NCBI GenBank assembly: GCA_022826825.1
Contig: JAJDUD010000024.1
Span: 62,001-126,000 of the forward strand
Direction: 5' to 3'
DNA: 64,000 nt
Origin: Acidobacteriota bacterium
GTDB lineage: Bacteria > Acidobacteriota > Vicinamibacteria > Marinacidobacterales > Marinacidobacteraceae
The notes under the pieces were generated by a model, which was not told the origin of the DNA, made no database searches, and worked only from the letters and a program-made list of their open reading frames with translations. The position numbers were made by a program, and so were the translations under genes. This document shows, piece after piece, positions 15,328 through 24,087 of the stretch (its first letter is position 1; each line of letters starts with the position of its first letter).

Positions 15328-17565
15328 TCATGGTGGTGTAGTGGGTCCCGGTTTCGGAGCGCCCTTCGGGGGTCGAGCCGCGGCTTCGGCCTCAAAGCGG
15401 GCGGCGAGCAGGTAGCGGTACAGGTCGAGCGCGAGCCGTTCCCGGTGCTCCTCCAGCCAGCGCCGGGCGTCCGGCGCCAGCACCAGCGCCTCGCAGGCCC
15501 CGTCCGCCAGCACCGTCGGCGCGCCATCGTCGGAAGAGGCCACCGGCCAGATCGCGTCGCCGGGACCGTACTGGAGCAGGCGCGCCCCTTCGGCTCCAAA
15601 GGCGGAAGCCCGGCCGGAGGTCAGCAATTGCAGGCCCTCGCTCGTCGTACCCGGCCCGGCAAGCGTTTCCCCGGCGGTGTAGCGGCGCGGATGCAACCAG
15701 CCCCGCAGTGCGTCCATCAGGTCCTCGAAACGGATCTGCCGCTCGAGATGACGCTCGAGGTCGTCGGCGGTGCGCTCGAACAGCGCCGCGCGCCGCTCGT
15801 CCACCGCACCCGCCTTCGCCCTCCACGCTTCGATGAGGATTTCCTCACAGCGTTCCAGCGCGTGGTCGGTGTTCGGCTCGATCCGGACCGCTGCAAGTTC
15901 CGGTGCGGGAAGGTTGCGCTGCAGGCCGCTTCGGAGTTGCTTCGACGGCGCGCCCAGCACCACCGTCACCCCGGCCGCGTTCGCCGCCCGCAGGAACCTC
16001 GCGAGGACGTTCACCGCCGAGAAGTCGGAGCCGGACACCTTGGTGAAGTCGAGCAGCAGACAGGCGGGACGCGGATCGCCGCTCAGGGATCTCCGGAGCT
16101 GGTCGGCCAGGGGGCTCACGCTGCCGAAGAAGAGATAGCCGCGAAGCCGGTACCCGAGGAAGCGCCCGCCCTCCTCCAGCAGGATGGCGCGATCCGGGAC
16201 CGAACGCGCCCTCGTGCTCCGGAGTTCGCGCGCGGTGAAGCGCGACTCGATGGGGTCCACGCGGCTCAGCCGCACGGCGAAGAACACGAGGGTAGCCAGG
16301 ATTCCGGTACCCACTCCCTCGAACAGCCCGAACGCGACGATGGCCGCCGCGATGAGCACGATGATGGCGTACTCCGAGCCGGGGAGCCGCTTCCGGCTCC
16401 TGACGAGCCCTTCGTCCAGCATGCTGAATCCGGCGAAGAAGAGGAGGCCGCCCACCAGCGCCACCGGGACCAGTTCGAGCATGGCGTCGCCCACGAACAG
16501 CGCGGACGCGATGACGAGCGCGGCGACGACGCCGGTCAGACGGGTGGCGGCCCCGAACAGCTTGCTGCGGAGCGATGCCGGGACGATCATGCTCGCCGCC
16601 GTGCCGCCGCCGAGACCGGCGACCACGCTGGCGAGTCCGGTGGCGCGGAACTCGCGGTCCCAGTCCAGGTCCTGGTTCGCGGCCATCTCGAGCCCGGCGA
16701 GATTCATGATCACGACGATGAGCGCGACCATTACCAGCATCAGCATGGTGGGTAGTTGCAGGACCATCGCCCCCCAATCCACGAGTCCCAGGTCCGCCGG
16801 TCCGAGGGTCGGCCACAGGTTGCCGTCCGAGGTGCTCGTCAGCAGGAAGCCCACGACCCTCGCCTCGTCGCCGGGGATCTCGAGGGCGGCGAGTCCGAGG
16901 TGGGTTGCGCCCACGGCAAGCGCGACGCTGACCGGCAGGATCCAGGAACGGCGCCACCGGTTCATGGCGAGGTACAGCGCCAGGCCGAACGCCGCGCCCG
17001 GAATCCACTTCGAGAGCGTCGCGGGTTGCAGGAGCGCCGGAATCGTGCGCCAGCCGGGCTCCGCCCCCATCAGGGACATGGCGGCGAGGCACACGGCGGC
17101 CCCGATGCCGGCGACGAAACCGCCGGCTACCGGGTAGGGGACGAAGCGCACCAGGTTCGCGAGCCGGTATCGCCCGATCAGCAGAAAGAACGCGCCCGTG
17201 GCGACGGCGCTCATCACGAGGGCCCCCGCGACCGTGACGAAGCGCGCGTGGCCCTCGGCGGCCGTGGTGGCGCCGATCAGCGCCATCACCACGATCAGCG
17301 CCGGGGACAGCCCCGAGATCGCCCCGCGAAAACCGCCGGCCAGGGCAATGACCAGGCAGGCGGCGAAGTTTCCGAACAGCACCAGCCCGACGCCCTGGGA
17401 CGCATACGGTGCGAGCGGCCCGGAAAAAATGGGAGTTCCGTAGGCGATCTGCGCAACGAGCAGGCCGACGCCCGTGGTGAAGCCCGTTACCAGCGCCGGA
17501 ACGGCCTTCGGCGATACGGCGTCCGCCCAGAGCTCCGATGCGAGATTGCGAAGCGGGGGCATCAT
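15328..17565 (-). CDS. SulP/SLC26-type anion transporter with STAS and cyclic-nucleotide-binding-like domains
   Basis: The 745-aa protein begins with a SulP transport domain of about 11-14 membrane segments (residues about 20-420; VPALVTGFTTGVGLLVAQIAYG, PYPVAGGFVAGIG, GLGGGTAASMIVPASLRSKLFG). A STAS domain follows (about 460-570; ACLLLDFTKVSGSDFSAVNVLARFL). The tail (about 610-725) looks like a cNMP-binding regulatory fold (GETLAGPGTTSEGLQLLTSGRASAF). It is expected to move sulfate, bicarbonate or another anion across the inner membrane. The third domain suggests ligand-dependent control, but the phosphate-binding cassette of true CRP-like domains is weak here. Monocistronic on the minus strand. 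Confidence 0.88.
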   Translation of the reverse strand: MMPPLRNLASELWADAVSPKAVPALVTGFTTGVGLLVAQIAYGTPIFSGPLAPYASQGVGLVLFGNFAACLVIALAGGFRGAISGLSPALIVVMALIGATTAAEGHARFVTVAGALVMSAVATGAFFLLIGRYRLANLVRFVPYPVAGGFVAGIGAAVCLAAMSLMGAEPGWRTIPALLQPATLSKWIPGAAFGLALYLAMNRWRRSWILPVSVALAVGATHLGLAALEIPGDEARVVGFLLTSTSDGNLWPTLGPADLGLVDWGAMVLQLPTMLMLVMVALIVVIMNLAGLEMAANQDLDWDREFRATGLASVVAGLGGGTAASMIVPASLRSKLFGAATRLTGVVAALVIASALFVGDAMLELVPVALVGGLLFFAGFSMLDEGLVRSRKRLPGSEYAIIVLIAAAIVAFGLFEGVGTGILATLVFFAVRLSRVDPIESRFTARELRSTRARSVPDRAILLEEGGRFLGYRLRGYLFFGSVSPLADQLRRSLSGDPRPACLLLDFTKVSGSDFSAVNVLARFLRAANAAGVTVVLGAPSKQLRSGLQRNLPAPELAAVRIEPNTDHALERCEEILIEAWRAKAGAVDERRAALFERTADDLERHLERQIRFEDLMDALRGWLHPRRYTAGETLAGPGTTSEGLQLLTSGRASAFGAEGARLLQYGPGDAIWPVASSDDGAPTVLADGACEALVLAPDARRWLEEHRERLALDLYRYLLAARFEAEAAARPPKGAPKPGPTTPP

Positions 17566-17743
17566 CAGGGCCGCGGGCGAGTGAGCACCCCACCGCCCAT
17601 CCAGATCCTTCGCCCCCGGCTCCCCCCCTGCAAGCCTAACCGGCGGGCGGCGCGGCCGGGTCGCCTTCCGGGCCGCCGGGTACGGACGTGGACTCGCAGC
17701 CTTCTCCCCGGGCGGGCGCGGCTAGAATTCCGGCTTACGGCCC

Positions 17744-18430
17744 ATGCGCGGCGAAGAACGACACAAGCTCGAGACTGACGCCCTCATTCTGCGGGTCGAG
17801 CGGGCGGTCGACTGGGCCCAGGAGAACCGCCGTTCCCTGGTCACCATCATCGCGGCAACGGTGGGGATCGCGCTCCTGGCCGGCGGCTTCCTGGTGAACC
17901 GGGGAAACCGCAAGGAGGCGGCGCGCACCCGGCTCGGTGTGCTCACCACGGAGATCCAGCAGGTGACCGGGGGAGCGGAAGCCCGGCAGGGTCCCTGCGA
18001 GGCGTCGCTGTCCGAACTGGAACGACTCGCCGAGAGCGAAGGCAACTCGGTCGAGGGCAGGACCGCGCGCTATTACGCCGGGGTCTGCCAGCGGGCGCTG
18101 GGCAACTACGAAGCGGCAGCGGCGAGCTTCGAGCAGGTGCGGGGCCGGAACGATCTGCTCGCGGAGCTCGCCACTCTTGGTCTTGCCGGCGTCCAGCGAA
18201 CTTCCGGCAAGGGCGAGGAGGCGGCTCTCGCCTACCGAAGCCTGCTGGACGGGGGCGGCGACCTGCCGCTGGATTCGGTGTTGTTCGAGCTCGGGGTGCT
18301 CGAGGAGGAACAGGGGAGGCCGGAAGCGGCGATGGCCCACTATGAACGGATCGTCGAGGAATACCCCGCCTCCGCCTTTCGGGACCTTGCGGAGACCCGG
18401 AGGGAGCGGCTTCCTGACCCGTCGCGCTGA
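17744..18430 (+). CDS. Membrane-anchored TPR protein, YfgM-like
   Basis: A short cytosolic head (RGEERHKLETDALILRVERAVDWAQENRRS) precedes one membrane segment (LVTIIAATVGIALLAGGFLV), then a periplasmic region rich in tetratricopeptide-like helices (about 95-225; RTARYYAGVCQRALGNYEAAAASFEQV and ALAYRSLLDGG). This layout is that of YfgM/TPR_21 proteins, which act as accessory factors near the Sec translocon and periplasmic chaperones. It lies 54 nt upstream of sppA on the same strand, so a joint role in envelope protein quality control is plausible. The function is assigned by architecture only. Confidence 0.8.
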   Translation: MRGEERHKLETDALILRVERAVDWAQENRRSLVTIIAATVGIALLAGGFLVNRGNRKEAARTRLGVLTTEIQQVTGGAEARQGPCEASLSELERLAESEGNSVEGRTARYYAGVCQRALGNYEAAAASFEQVRGRNDLLAELATLGLAGVQRTSGKGEEAALAYRSLLDGGGDLPLDSVLFELGVLEEEQGRPEAAMAHYERIVEEYPASAFRDLAETRRERLPDPSR

Positions 18431-18484
18431 CCCCCTTCGACTCCGGGCAGCGCGTTCCGGGACTCCGCGCGGGAGCCTGAACCC

Positions 18485-20224
18485 ATGACCGAGCCGTTTG
18501 CCGGGCCCGTGGCGCCCCCGCCCCCGCCACCGGGAACTCCCCGCCGCGCGAGTTCCGGCTGTCTGCTCAGCGCCATGCTGGTGTTGGCCGTGTTCGTGGG
18601 GCTGGGTTTTCTGGGACTGGCGCTGGTCTTCTTCCTCGGCGGCGACCCGTCGGTTCCCGAGGACGGCATTCTGCTCGTCGGCACGGAGGGGGAGTATCCG
18701 GAGACGCTGCCCTACGCCCCGTTCCTGTTCGCCGACGCCGGACCCAGTTTCAGCGAGCTGATCCAGGGCCTGTCGCGGGCCGCGGAGGATCCCCGCATCG
18801 GGGCGCTGCACCTCCGCGTGGGAGACACCCGGATGGGATGGGCGCGGGCGCGGGAACTGCGGGATGCCGCGCTCCGTTTCCGGGAGGCGGGCAAACGGGT
18901 CACCGCCTCGCTCGAGTACGCCGGGCTCATGGACTACTACCTGGCGAGCGCCGCCGACCGGATCCACATGCACCCGCGGGGGCAGTTGGGCCTCTACGGG
19001 GTTTCGATGGAGGTCCTGTTCTTCGCCGGGCTCTTCGAGAAGCTGGGAATCGAGGCCCAGTTCGAGGCGATCGGCCCCTACAAGAACGCGCCGGACGCGT
19101 TCACCGCATCGGGGATGAGCCCCGAGCATCGGGAGCAGTTGGAATCCCTCAGCGAGGAGTTCCGGTCCGGGACGGTGGAGGCGGTGGCTGAGGCGCGGGG
19201 ACTGGCGCCGAGCGACGCGGACTGGCTGCTCGCGGACGGCCCCTACACCGCGCGCCGCGCGCTGGAGCACGGCCTGGTGGACGCTCTCAGCTACCTGGAC
19301 GAGATCAAGGAAGACGTCGAGGAGGCGAAGCTTGTATCCATCGCGGACTACGTGGCTTCGTCGCGGCGGGGCTCCCCGCGGGCTGAAGCGCGGGTCGCGG
19401 TCGTCCACGTGGACGGCTCGATCTTTCCCGGCAAGAGCCGCGAAGACCTGGCCATGGGACGGGTCGCCGGCGCCACGACGGTCGCGGAGGCGCTCGCCTG
19501 GGCGGAAGAGGAAGCGTCGGTGGACGCCGTGGTGTTGCGCGTTTCGAGTCCCGGCGGCAGCGACTCCGCCTCGGACACGATCTGGAGGGCCGCCGAACGG
19601 GTGCGGGCGGCCAAGCCTCTCGTCGCCTCGTTCGGCGACACCGCGGCTTCGGGGGGTTACTGGGTCTCGACGGCCGCGCGGCGGGTGGTCGCCCAGCCGC
19701 TCTCCATCACCGGCTCCATCGGCGTCTTCGTCGGCAAGTTCAGCATCGGGGAACTCCTGGAGAAGGTCGGGATCGCGGCGGACCTGGTGTCGGCCGGCGG
19801 CCGCCCGAACTGGCTCAGCCCCTCGCGGCCGCTGGACGAGCGGGACCTCGAGCGGCTGCGGGAGGACGCCGCCGAGATCTACGGGGCCTTCCTGGAGCGC
19901 GTGTCCGCCGCCCGCAACATGACCACGGCCGAAGTGGACGCCATCGGCCAGGGCCGGGTCTTCACCGGCGGGCAGGCGATGGCCGTGGGCCTCGTGGACC
20001 AGGTGGGGGGCATCGAAGACGCCGTGCGCCTGGCGGCCACGGAGGCCGGCTTTCCCGACGACGCGGCCATCGAATGGGTCTCGTTGCCGGAACCGCGGAG
20101 CCTCGCCGAGGCGATCGAGGCCGAACTCCGCGCCGGCGGCCTGCGGGAACGGCTTCCGGTTCTGGATGCAGCGCTCCGGGGGACGCGCCTGGCGCTGCTG
20201 CCGTTCGTTCCCGAGTTCCGCTAA
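18485..20224 (+). CDS. sppA: Signal peptide peptidase SppA (67K type)
   Basis: After a Pro-rich cytosolic N-terminus and one membrane anchor (LLSAMLVLAVFVGLGFLGLAL), two S49 domains follow. The general-base Lys lies in IGPYKNAPDAFT in the first domain. The nucleophilic Ser lies in DTAASGGYWVSTAA in the second, near VSSPGGSDSASD and ITGSIGVFVGKF. This matches long-form SppA, which digests released signal peptides in the membrane. Length 579 aa is normal for the 67K form. It follows the YfgM-like gene by 54 nt and is probably co-transcribed. Confidence 0.93.
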   Translation: MTEPFAGPVAPPPPPPGTPRRASSGCLLSAMLVLAVFVGLGFLGLALVFFLGGDPSVPEDGILLVGTEGEYPETLPYAPFLFADAGPSFSELIQGLSRAAEDPRIGALHLRVGDTRMGWARARELRDAALRFREAGKRVTASLEYAGLMDYYLASAADRIHMHPRGQLGLYGVSMEVLFFAGLFEKLGIEAQFEAIGPYKNAPDAFTASGMSPEHREQLESLSEEFRSGTVEAVAEARGLAPSDADWLLADGPYTARRALEHGLVDALSYLDEIKEDVEEAKLVSIADYVASSRRGSPRAEARVAVVHVDGSIFPGKSREDLAMGRVAGATTVAEALAWAEEEASVDAVVLRVSSPGGSDSASDTIWRAAERVRAAKPLVASFGDTAASGGYWVSTAARRVVAQPLSITGSIGVFVGKFSIGELLEKVGIAADLVSAGGRPNWLSPSRPLDERDLERLREDAAEIYGAFLERVSAARNMTTAEVDAIGQGRVFTGGQAMAVGLVDQVGGIEDAVRLAATEAGFPDDAAIEWVSLPEPRSLAEAIEAELRAGGLRERLPVLDAALRGTRLALLPFVPEFR

Positions 20225-20366
20225 GGTCGGAGCCCGCTGGGCAGCCTTTCCGGCGCGGCCGTTTACACGGGATCGCCTGCCGACGAACGGGTGAAGCGGC
20301 GCGGCTGACCTTCGGCGGGACGAGCAGGACAGGCGCCCGGGACCTCGGCGCGTTACCGTGTTGCGT

Positions 20367-20615
20367 ATGAGCGACGTGCGAGAGCAACGCCATCGCCTCG
20401 TGGACCGCGTTCCCGAGGGGCGGACCGAGGCAGCGGCGCGAACTCTGCAATCCCTTGCCACCCCCCCGGAAGCGCCCGACCGCCGCCCCGTAACCTTCGT
20501 AGATGAACAGGAGCTGAGTGAAGAGGCCGTGCAGGCGTTTCACGAGGGAGTCGCGGATGGCGACGCCGGGCGGACGTACACGATCGGGGAAGCGGAGCAG
20601 GAACTCGGCCTCTGA
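20367..20615 (+). CDS. Small antitoxin-like protein of a decayed RelE-type locus
   Basis: The 82-aa product MSDVREQRHRLVDRVPEGR... ends EELSEEAVQAFHEGVADGD-like and YTIGEAEQELGL (the sequence reads QELSEEAVQAFHEG). Such an acidic tail is typical of short antitoxins paired with RelE/ParE toxins. The ATG at 20367 is preferred over the TTG at 20358. Its stop overlaps, as CTGA, the start of a frameshifted RelE-like reading frame. With the toxin broken, the antitoxin may be a relic. Identification rests on position and partner, not on a strong motif. Confidence 0.65.
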   Translation: MSDVREQRHRLVDRVPEGRTEAAARTLQSLATPPEAPDRRPVTFVDEQELSEEAVQAFHEGVADGDAGRTYTIGEAEQELGL

Positions 20616-20798
20616 GCGAGAAGGCCGTCCTGACGCGGCGCGCGCTCCGGGACTTGCGAAGGCTCGGTTTACCGACGCGCCGGCGGGTTTCTTGACGCCA
20701 TTCGCCGCTATGCGGAGCAGGATGTCGGTGATGTCAGGTGGCTGCGTATCGAGACCCGCGTTGATGCCGGGCGTTCCCTTCAGAGACCGCTGAGGTAG
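20612..20798 (+). pseudogene. RelE/ParE-family toxin remnant, frameshifted and truncated
   Basis: From CTG 20612 the frame reads SEKAVLTRRALRDLRRLGLPTRRRV and then stops. Removing one T from the TTT near 20690 restores LDAIRRYAEQDVGDVRWLR, which together match the N-terminal half of RelE/ParE toxins (LTRRALRDLRRL...RRRVLDAIRRYAEQ..GDVRRL). The remainder diverges (ETRVDAGRSLQRPL) and ends at TAG 20796-20798 within the 3' end of the convergent mtgA gene. The start is CTG where ATG would be expected in an ATGA overlap. The toxin is therefore almost certainly non-functional. Confidence 0.75.
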
Positions 20799-21472
20799 CC
20801 GGCGCCGCCGAGCTGCGCCACGGCCTCCTGGATCTCGCGGGCCCGGCGCATCACGTATTCCGACGGACGGGCGGCCGACATGCGCTTGGGGCTCGGCAAC
20901 ACCGCGACCAGGGTCGCGGCCTGGCGCGGCGTCAGGTCCCCCGGTTCCCGGAGGAAGGCGTGCCGGCTTGCCGCCAGGACGCCGAAGACGCCGGGTCCGA
21001 ACTCGGCGACGTTCAGGTACACCTCCAGGATCCGGCGCTTGGGCCACATCAATTCGATCGCGACCGTGAAGTACGCCTCGAGTCCCTTCCGGAGGAGGTT
21101 CTGGCCGGGCCACAGGTAGAGGTTCTTCGCGACCTGCTGGGAGATCGTGCTCGCTCCCCGGAGGCGTCCGCCGCGCCGCTTCTCTTCCATCGCGTCGGCG
21201 ATGGAATCGAAATCGAACCCGAAGTGTCCCGGGAACTTCTGGTCCTCGGCGGCGACCGCCGCGATGGGCAGGTGGGGCGAAATGTCCTCCCAGCGCACCC
21301 ATTGGTGGTGCACCGTTCCCCCACCGAAGACGCGCTCCTGGAGCATGAAGGCCGTGGTCGGCGGCGGGATCCAGCGCCACGGCAGCACCAGCAGGACCGT
21401 CAGGGCGACCCACGCGAGAACGGCCGCCACCACGAGGCGGCCCCAGCGGCCGAAGCGCTTCTCGCCGGTCAT
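20780..21472 (-). CDS. mtgA: Monofunctional peptidoglycan glycosyltransferase
   Basis: One N-terminal membrane segment (LVVAAVLAWVALTVLLVLPW) anchors a GT51 domain. Motifs include AAVAAEDQKFPGHFGFDFDSI with the catalytic Glu, GASTISQQVAKNLYLWPGQNLLRKGLE and KRRILEVYLNVAEFGPGVFG. It polymerises lipid II into glycan strands without a transpeptidase domain. At 230 aa it is normal for MtgA. It lies 21 nt downstream of the MscS-type channel gene and is likely transcribed with it; its tail overlaps the toxin remnant on the other strand. Confidence 0.94.
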   Translation of the reverse strand: MTGEKRFGRWGRLVVAAVLAWVALTVLLVLPWRWIPPPTTAFMLQERVFGGGTVHHQWVRWEDISPHLPIAAVAAEDQKFPGHFGFDFDSIADAMEEKRRGGRLRGASTISQQVAKNLYLWPGQNLLRKGLEAYFTVAIELMWPKRRILEVYLNVAEFGPGVFGVLAASRHAFLREPGDLTPRQAATLVAVLPSPKRMSAARPSEYVMRRAREIQEAVAQLGGAGYLSGL

Positions 21473-21493
21473 CGGAACCGGACGGTCCGGCCG

Positions 21494-23083
21494 TCAGCTA
21501 CCGGCCGGATCCGCGGGAAAGGAGTCCGCGCCGCCCGCGTCCTGTTCGAGGCTCAGCGTCCGGGTCGGGAAGGCGAAGTCCACTCCGATTTCCTTCGCGA
21601 GGCGGAGGATGGAGAGCAGGAAGTTGTGCCGCTCGCTCAGTTCCTCGTGCCAGTTGGGAACCTTGAAGAAACAGTAGACGAGGACGTCCACCGACGAGTC
21701 CGCGAACCGGTTCAGGTGGATCTCGAAGTAGTCGTGCCGCATCGCCGGGTTCTTCAGGATGAGCCCGCGCACCCCGTCCACGAAGGCCTGGATCCTGTCG
21801 GGATCGGTGTCGTAGCGGAGCGCCAGCATGTGTTTCATCCGCCGGAACTTGCGCTGGCCCATGTTGTCCACGATGGAGTTGACGACCTTGCTGTTCGGGA
21901 CGCTGACCACCGAGTCGTAAAACGTGCGGACCCGGGTCGAGCGGAGCCCGACGCGCTCCACGGTCCCCTCGTAGCCGTCCACGAGCACCCAGTCCCCCAC
22001 CTGGAACGGCCGGTCGCCGACGATGGCCAGGGAGCCCAGCACGTTCGCGAGCGTGTCCTGGGCCGCGAGGGCGATCGCGAGGCCCCCGAGCCCGAGTCCG
22101 GCGACGAGCGTGGTGATCGAGTAGCCCTGGCTCTGGGCGATGAGCAGGAAGGCCACGACGACCGAACCCACCCGGAGCACGGTGCGCGCGAGCGGCACCA
22201 GGTGATCGTCCACGTTGGTCTCGGTCTTGGCGGCGATCGCTTCCAGCTTCGAGCAGACCGCTTCGATGGCCCGGAACGCGAACCACACCGCGATGCCCGC
22301 CAGGGTCAGGTCCAGCAACACGTTCAGGACCTGGTTCACGAGCACGGGGAACCGCAGATCGGCCAGGAAGCGGCGGAAGATCCAGACCGTGGCGAGCCAG
22401 GAAGCGGGCAGGGCCGCCGCGCCCAGCTCCTCCGCGGCCCAGTTGGAGCCGCGGCTGGCCAGGCGGACCAGGAACCCATGGAAGAAGACCCTCAGGAGCC
22501 GCTGAGCGACCCAGGCCAGGACCGCGAGGATCGCGAGGCCGATGAGTTGCCAGAGCGTGAACCCCAGGAACGAGCGCTCGACGACCGGAGGGAGCAGGTC
22601 CAGCAGCCCGCGGGCGTACCAGGAGAAGGTCGCTTCGTAGAGGGTCCCGGCGGCGCGCACCGTGCTCCCCGAGATACGCCAGGCGAGGTCGCCGCCGCGC
22701 TGCAGGCGGAATTCCGGAAGCCGGATGGGGAACGGAGTGAAGGCGGGCTGCCGGCTCTCGGGATCGACGTACTCCGGATCGGCCGGAACGCTGTCCATCC
22801 GGACGAACAGGCCGCGTCCGTCGAGGACGGACTTGAGCTGGGCCGCCACGAGGCGACGTTCGTCCTCCGGGACGCTCGCGTCGAAGTCGAGCGTGGCGGT
22901 CACGGCGTCCCAGGCGATCTCGTCCTCCAACTGCCCGCCGAGGAACACGTCGAGCGCGGTGCGGGCGCTGCGGAGGTCCTCCGGAACCTGGGAAACGGAG
23001 CGCTCCTGAGCGCTCGCGGCGCCGGCGAGCAGGGGGAGCAGGACCGCCGCCCGGAGGAGTGTCTGCTGGATCAAGTGGCTCAT
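21494..23083 (-). CDS. MscS-family mechanosensitive ion channel
   Basis: A signal peptide (LLRAAVLLPLLAGAASAQ) leads a periplasmic region of about 150 residues, then four to five membrane helices. The pore helix is ITTLVAGLGLGGLAIALAAQDTLANVLGSLAI, followed by the beta domain (FQVGDWVLVDGYEGTVERVGLRSTRVRTFYDSVVSVPNS). This is the MscS signature of a channel that opens on membrane tension under osmotic downshock. At 529 aa it is larger than E. coli MscS, like MscM-type relatives. It is downstream of tRNA-Arg and upstream of mtgA on the minus strand. Confidence 0.92.
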   Translation of the reverse strand: MSHLIQQTLLRAAVLLPLLAGAASAQERSVSQVPEDLRSARTALDVFLGGQLEDEIAWDAVTATLDFDASVPEDERRLVAAQLKSVLDGRGLFVRMDSVPADPEYVDPESRQPAFTPFPIRLPEFRLQRGGDLAWRISGSTVRAAGTLYEATFSWYARGLLDLLPPVVERSFLGFTLWQLIGLAILAVLAWVAQRLLRVFFHGFLVRLASRGSNWAAEELGAAALPASWLATVWIFRRFLADLRFPVLVNQVLNVLLDLTLAGIAVWFAFRAIEAVCSKLEAIAAKTETNVDDHLVPLARTVLRVGSVVVAFLLIAQSQGYSITTLVAGLGLGGLAIALAAQDTLANVLGSLAIVGDRPFQVGDWVLVDGYEGTVERVGLRSTRVRTFYDSVVSVPNSKVVNSIVDNMGQRKFRRMKHMLALRYDTDPDRIQAFVDGVRGLILKNPAMRHDYFEIHLNRFADSSVDVLVYCFFKVPNWHEELSERHNFLLSILRLAKEIGVDFAFPTRTLSLEQDAGGADSFPADPAGS

Positions 23084-23107
23084 GGGGAAGAAGGGACGCG
23101 CGCAGCG

Positions 23108-23181
23108 TACGCCTGGCAGGACTCGAACCTGCGACCTACGGATTAGGAATCCGTCGCTCTATCCACCTGAGCTACAGGCGC
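23108..23181 (-). tRNA. tRNA-Arg (anticodon CCT)
   Basis: The minus strand gives GCGCCTG...CAGGCGT as acceptor stem (first pair G-T), an anticodon stem ACGGA/TCCGT with loop TTCCTAA, hence anticodon CCT reading AGG, and a T arm GCAGG-TTCGAGT-CCTGC. The discriminator is A and CCA is not encoded. It lies between apt and the MscS gene, all on the minus strand. Confidence 0.95.
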
Positions 23182-23258
23182 ATCGGACTGCCGGACGACG
23201 CCCGGGGGAATCGTACTCCGCGCGACGGCGGACGGACGCGGAGCCCGGAGCGCGATCC

Positions 23259-23816
23259 CTACGGGTACGCCACGACCGCGCGCACGGGAGGTCCGAGGCC
23301 TTCGAGCCGCGCCAGTCCGCCCAGCGGCGGCAACGCGACCAGGAAGGAGAACCCCACGACCTCCGCCCCGAGCCGGCGGCAGAGACGGAACGCCGCCGCC
23401 GCGGTGCCCCCGGTGGCGAGTACGTCGTCCGCGATGAGGACCCGCCGGCCGGCCGCCAGCGCGTCCGTGTGGACCTCGAGCGCGGCCTCCGCGTACTCCA
23501 GTTCGTACTCCTCGGCGAGCGTGGCCGCCGGGAGTTTCCCCGGCTTGCGGAGCGGCACGAAGCCCGTCCGCAAGCCGAGGGCGATCCCGGGCCCGAAGAG
23601 GAACCCCCGGCTCTCGATGCCGGCGACGGCGTCGATCCCCATCCCCTCGAACGGCGCCGCCATGGCGCCGGTCGCTTCCCGGAGCGCGGCGGGGTCGCGA
23701 AGCAGCGGTGTGATGTCGCGGAAGAGGACGCCCGGACTCGGGAAATCGGGGACGTTCCGGATCCGCGCCCTGAGGCGGGCGGCGAGCGCCGGGTCAGAAG
23801 ACGACCCGGAAGTCAC
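23259..23816 (-). CDS. apt: Adenine phosphoribosyltransferase
   Basis: The start is taken as GTG 23816, giving VTSGSSSDPALAARLRARIRNVPDFPSPGVLFRDITPLL and 185 aa, the normal family length. The longer track ORF reads through acylphosphatase sequence out of frame. Motifs include GIESRGFLFGPGIALGL and the PRPP-binding loop VLIADDVLATGGTAAAA. The enzyme salvages adenine to AMP using PRPP. The start lies inside the 3' end of acyP (23-nt overlap), so the two are translationally linked. Confidence 0.94.
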   Translation of the reverse strand: MTSGSSSDPALAARLRARIRNVPDFPSPGVLFRDITPLLRDPAALREATGAMAAPFEGMGIDAVAGIESRGFLFGPGIALGLRTGFVPLRKPGKLPAATLAEEYELEYAEAALEVHTDALAAGRRVLIADDVLATGGTAAAAFRLCRRLGAEVVGFSFLVALPPLGGLARLEGLGPPVRAVVAYP

Positions 23817-24087
23817 CGGGTCTCCCTCCTTGTGCAGGACTCCCGAGCGGATCCTCGAGAATCGCGTCCACCCGGCCGGGCATGCGCGTTCGAAGCGCTC
23901 CCCGCAGGTTCTCCAGGGCCTCCGGGCCGCCGTGGGCCTTGATCTCCACGGTCCCGTCCGGCAGGTTGCGCACCGTGCCCGTGATCCCCAGCGAGCGGGC
24001 AACGCGCTGTGCGGTCCAGCGGAAGCCGACTCCCTGCACGAGTCCGGAAACGACGTAGCGGCGAGCGATCCGGTCTCCGCCCGCCAC
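23794..24087 (-). CDS. acyP: Acylphosphatase
   Basis: The 97-aa product has the acylphosphatase signature RYVVSGLVQGVGFRWTAQRVARSLGITGTVRNLPDGTVEI, with the catalytic Arg in VQGVGFR and Asn in GTVRNLPDG. It hydrolyses acyl phosphates such as carbamoyl- or acetyl-phosphate. The GTG start shares one base with the upstream cystathionine gamma-synthase-like stop (TAGTG), and its 3' end overlaps apt. A coupled three-gene operon is therefore likely. Confidence 0.93.
   Translation of the reverse strand: MAGGDRIARRYVVSGLVQGVGFRWTAQRVARSLGITGTVRNLPDGTVEIKAHGGPEALENLRGALRTRMPGRVDAILEDPLGSPAQGGRPGDFRVVF

Noticed and set aside
13684-16755. 1023-aa plus-strand ORF
   Set aside because: It runs out of frame through the UGP gene and antisense to the SulP gene, with Arg/Pro-rich shadow composition.
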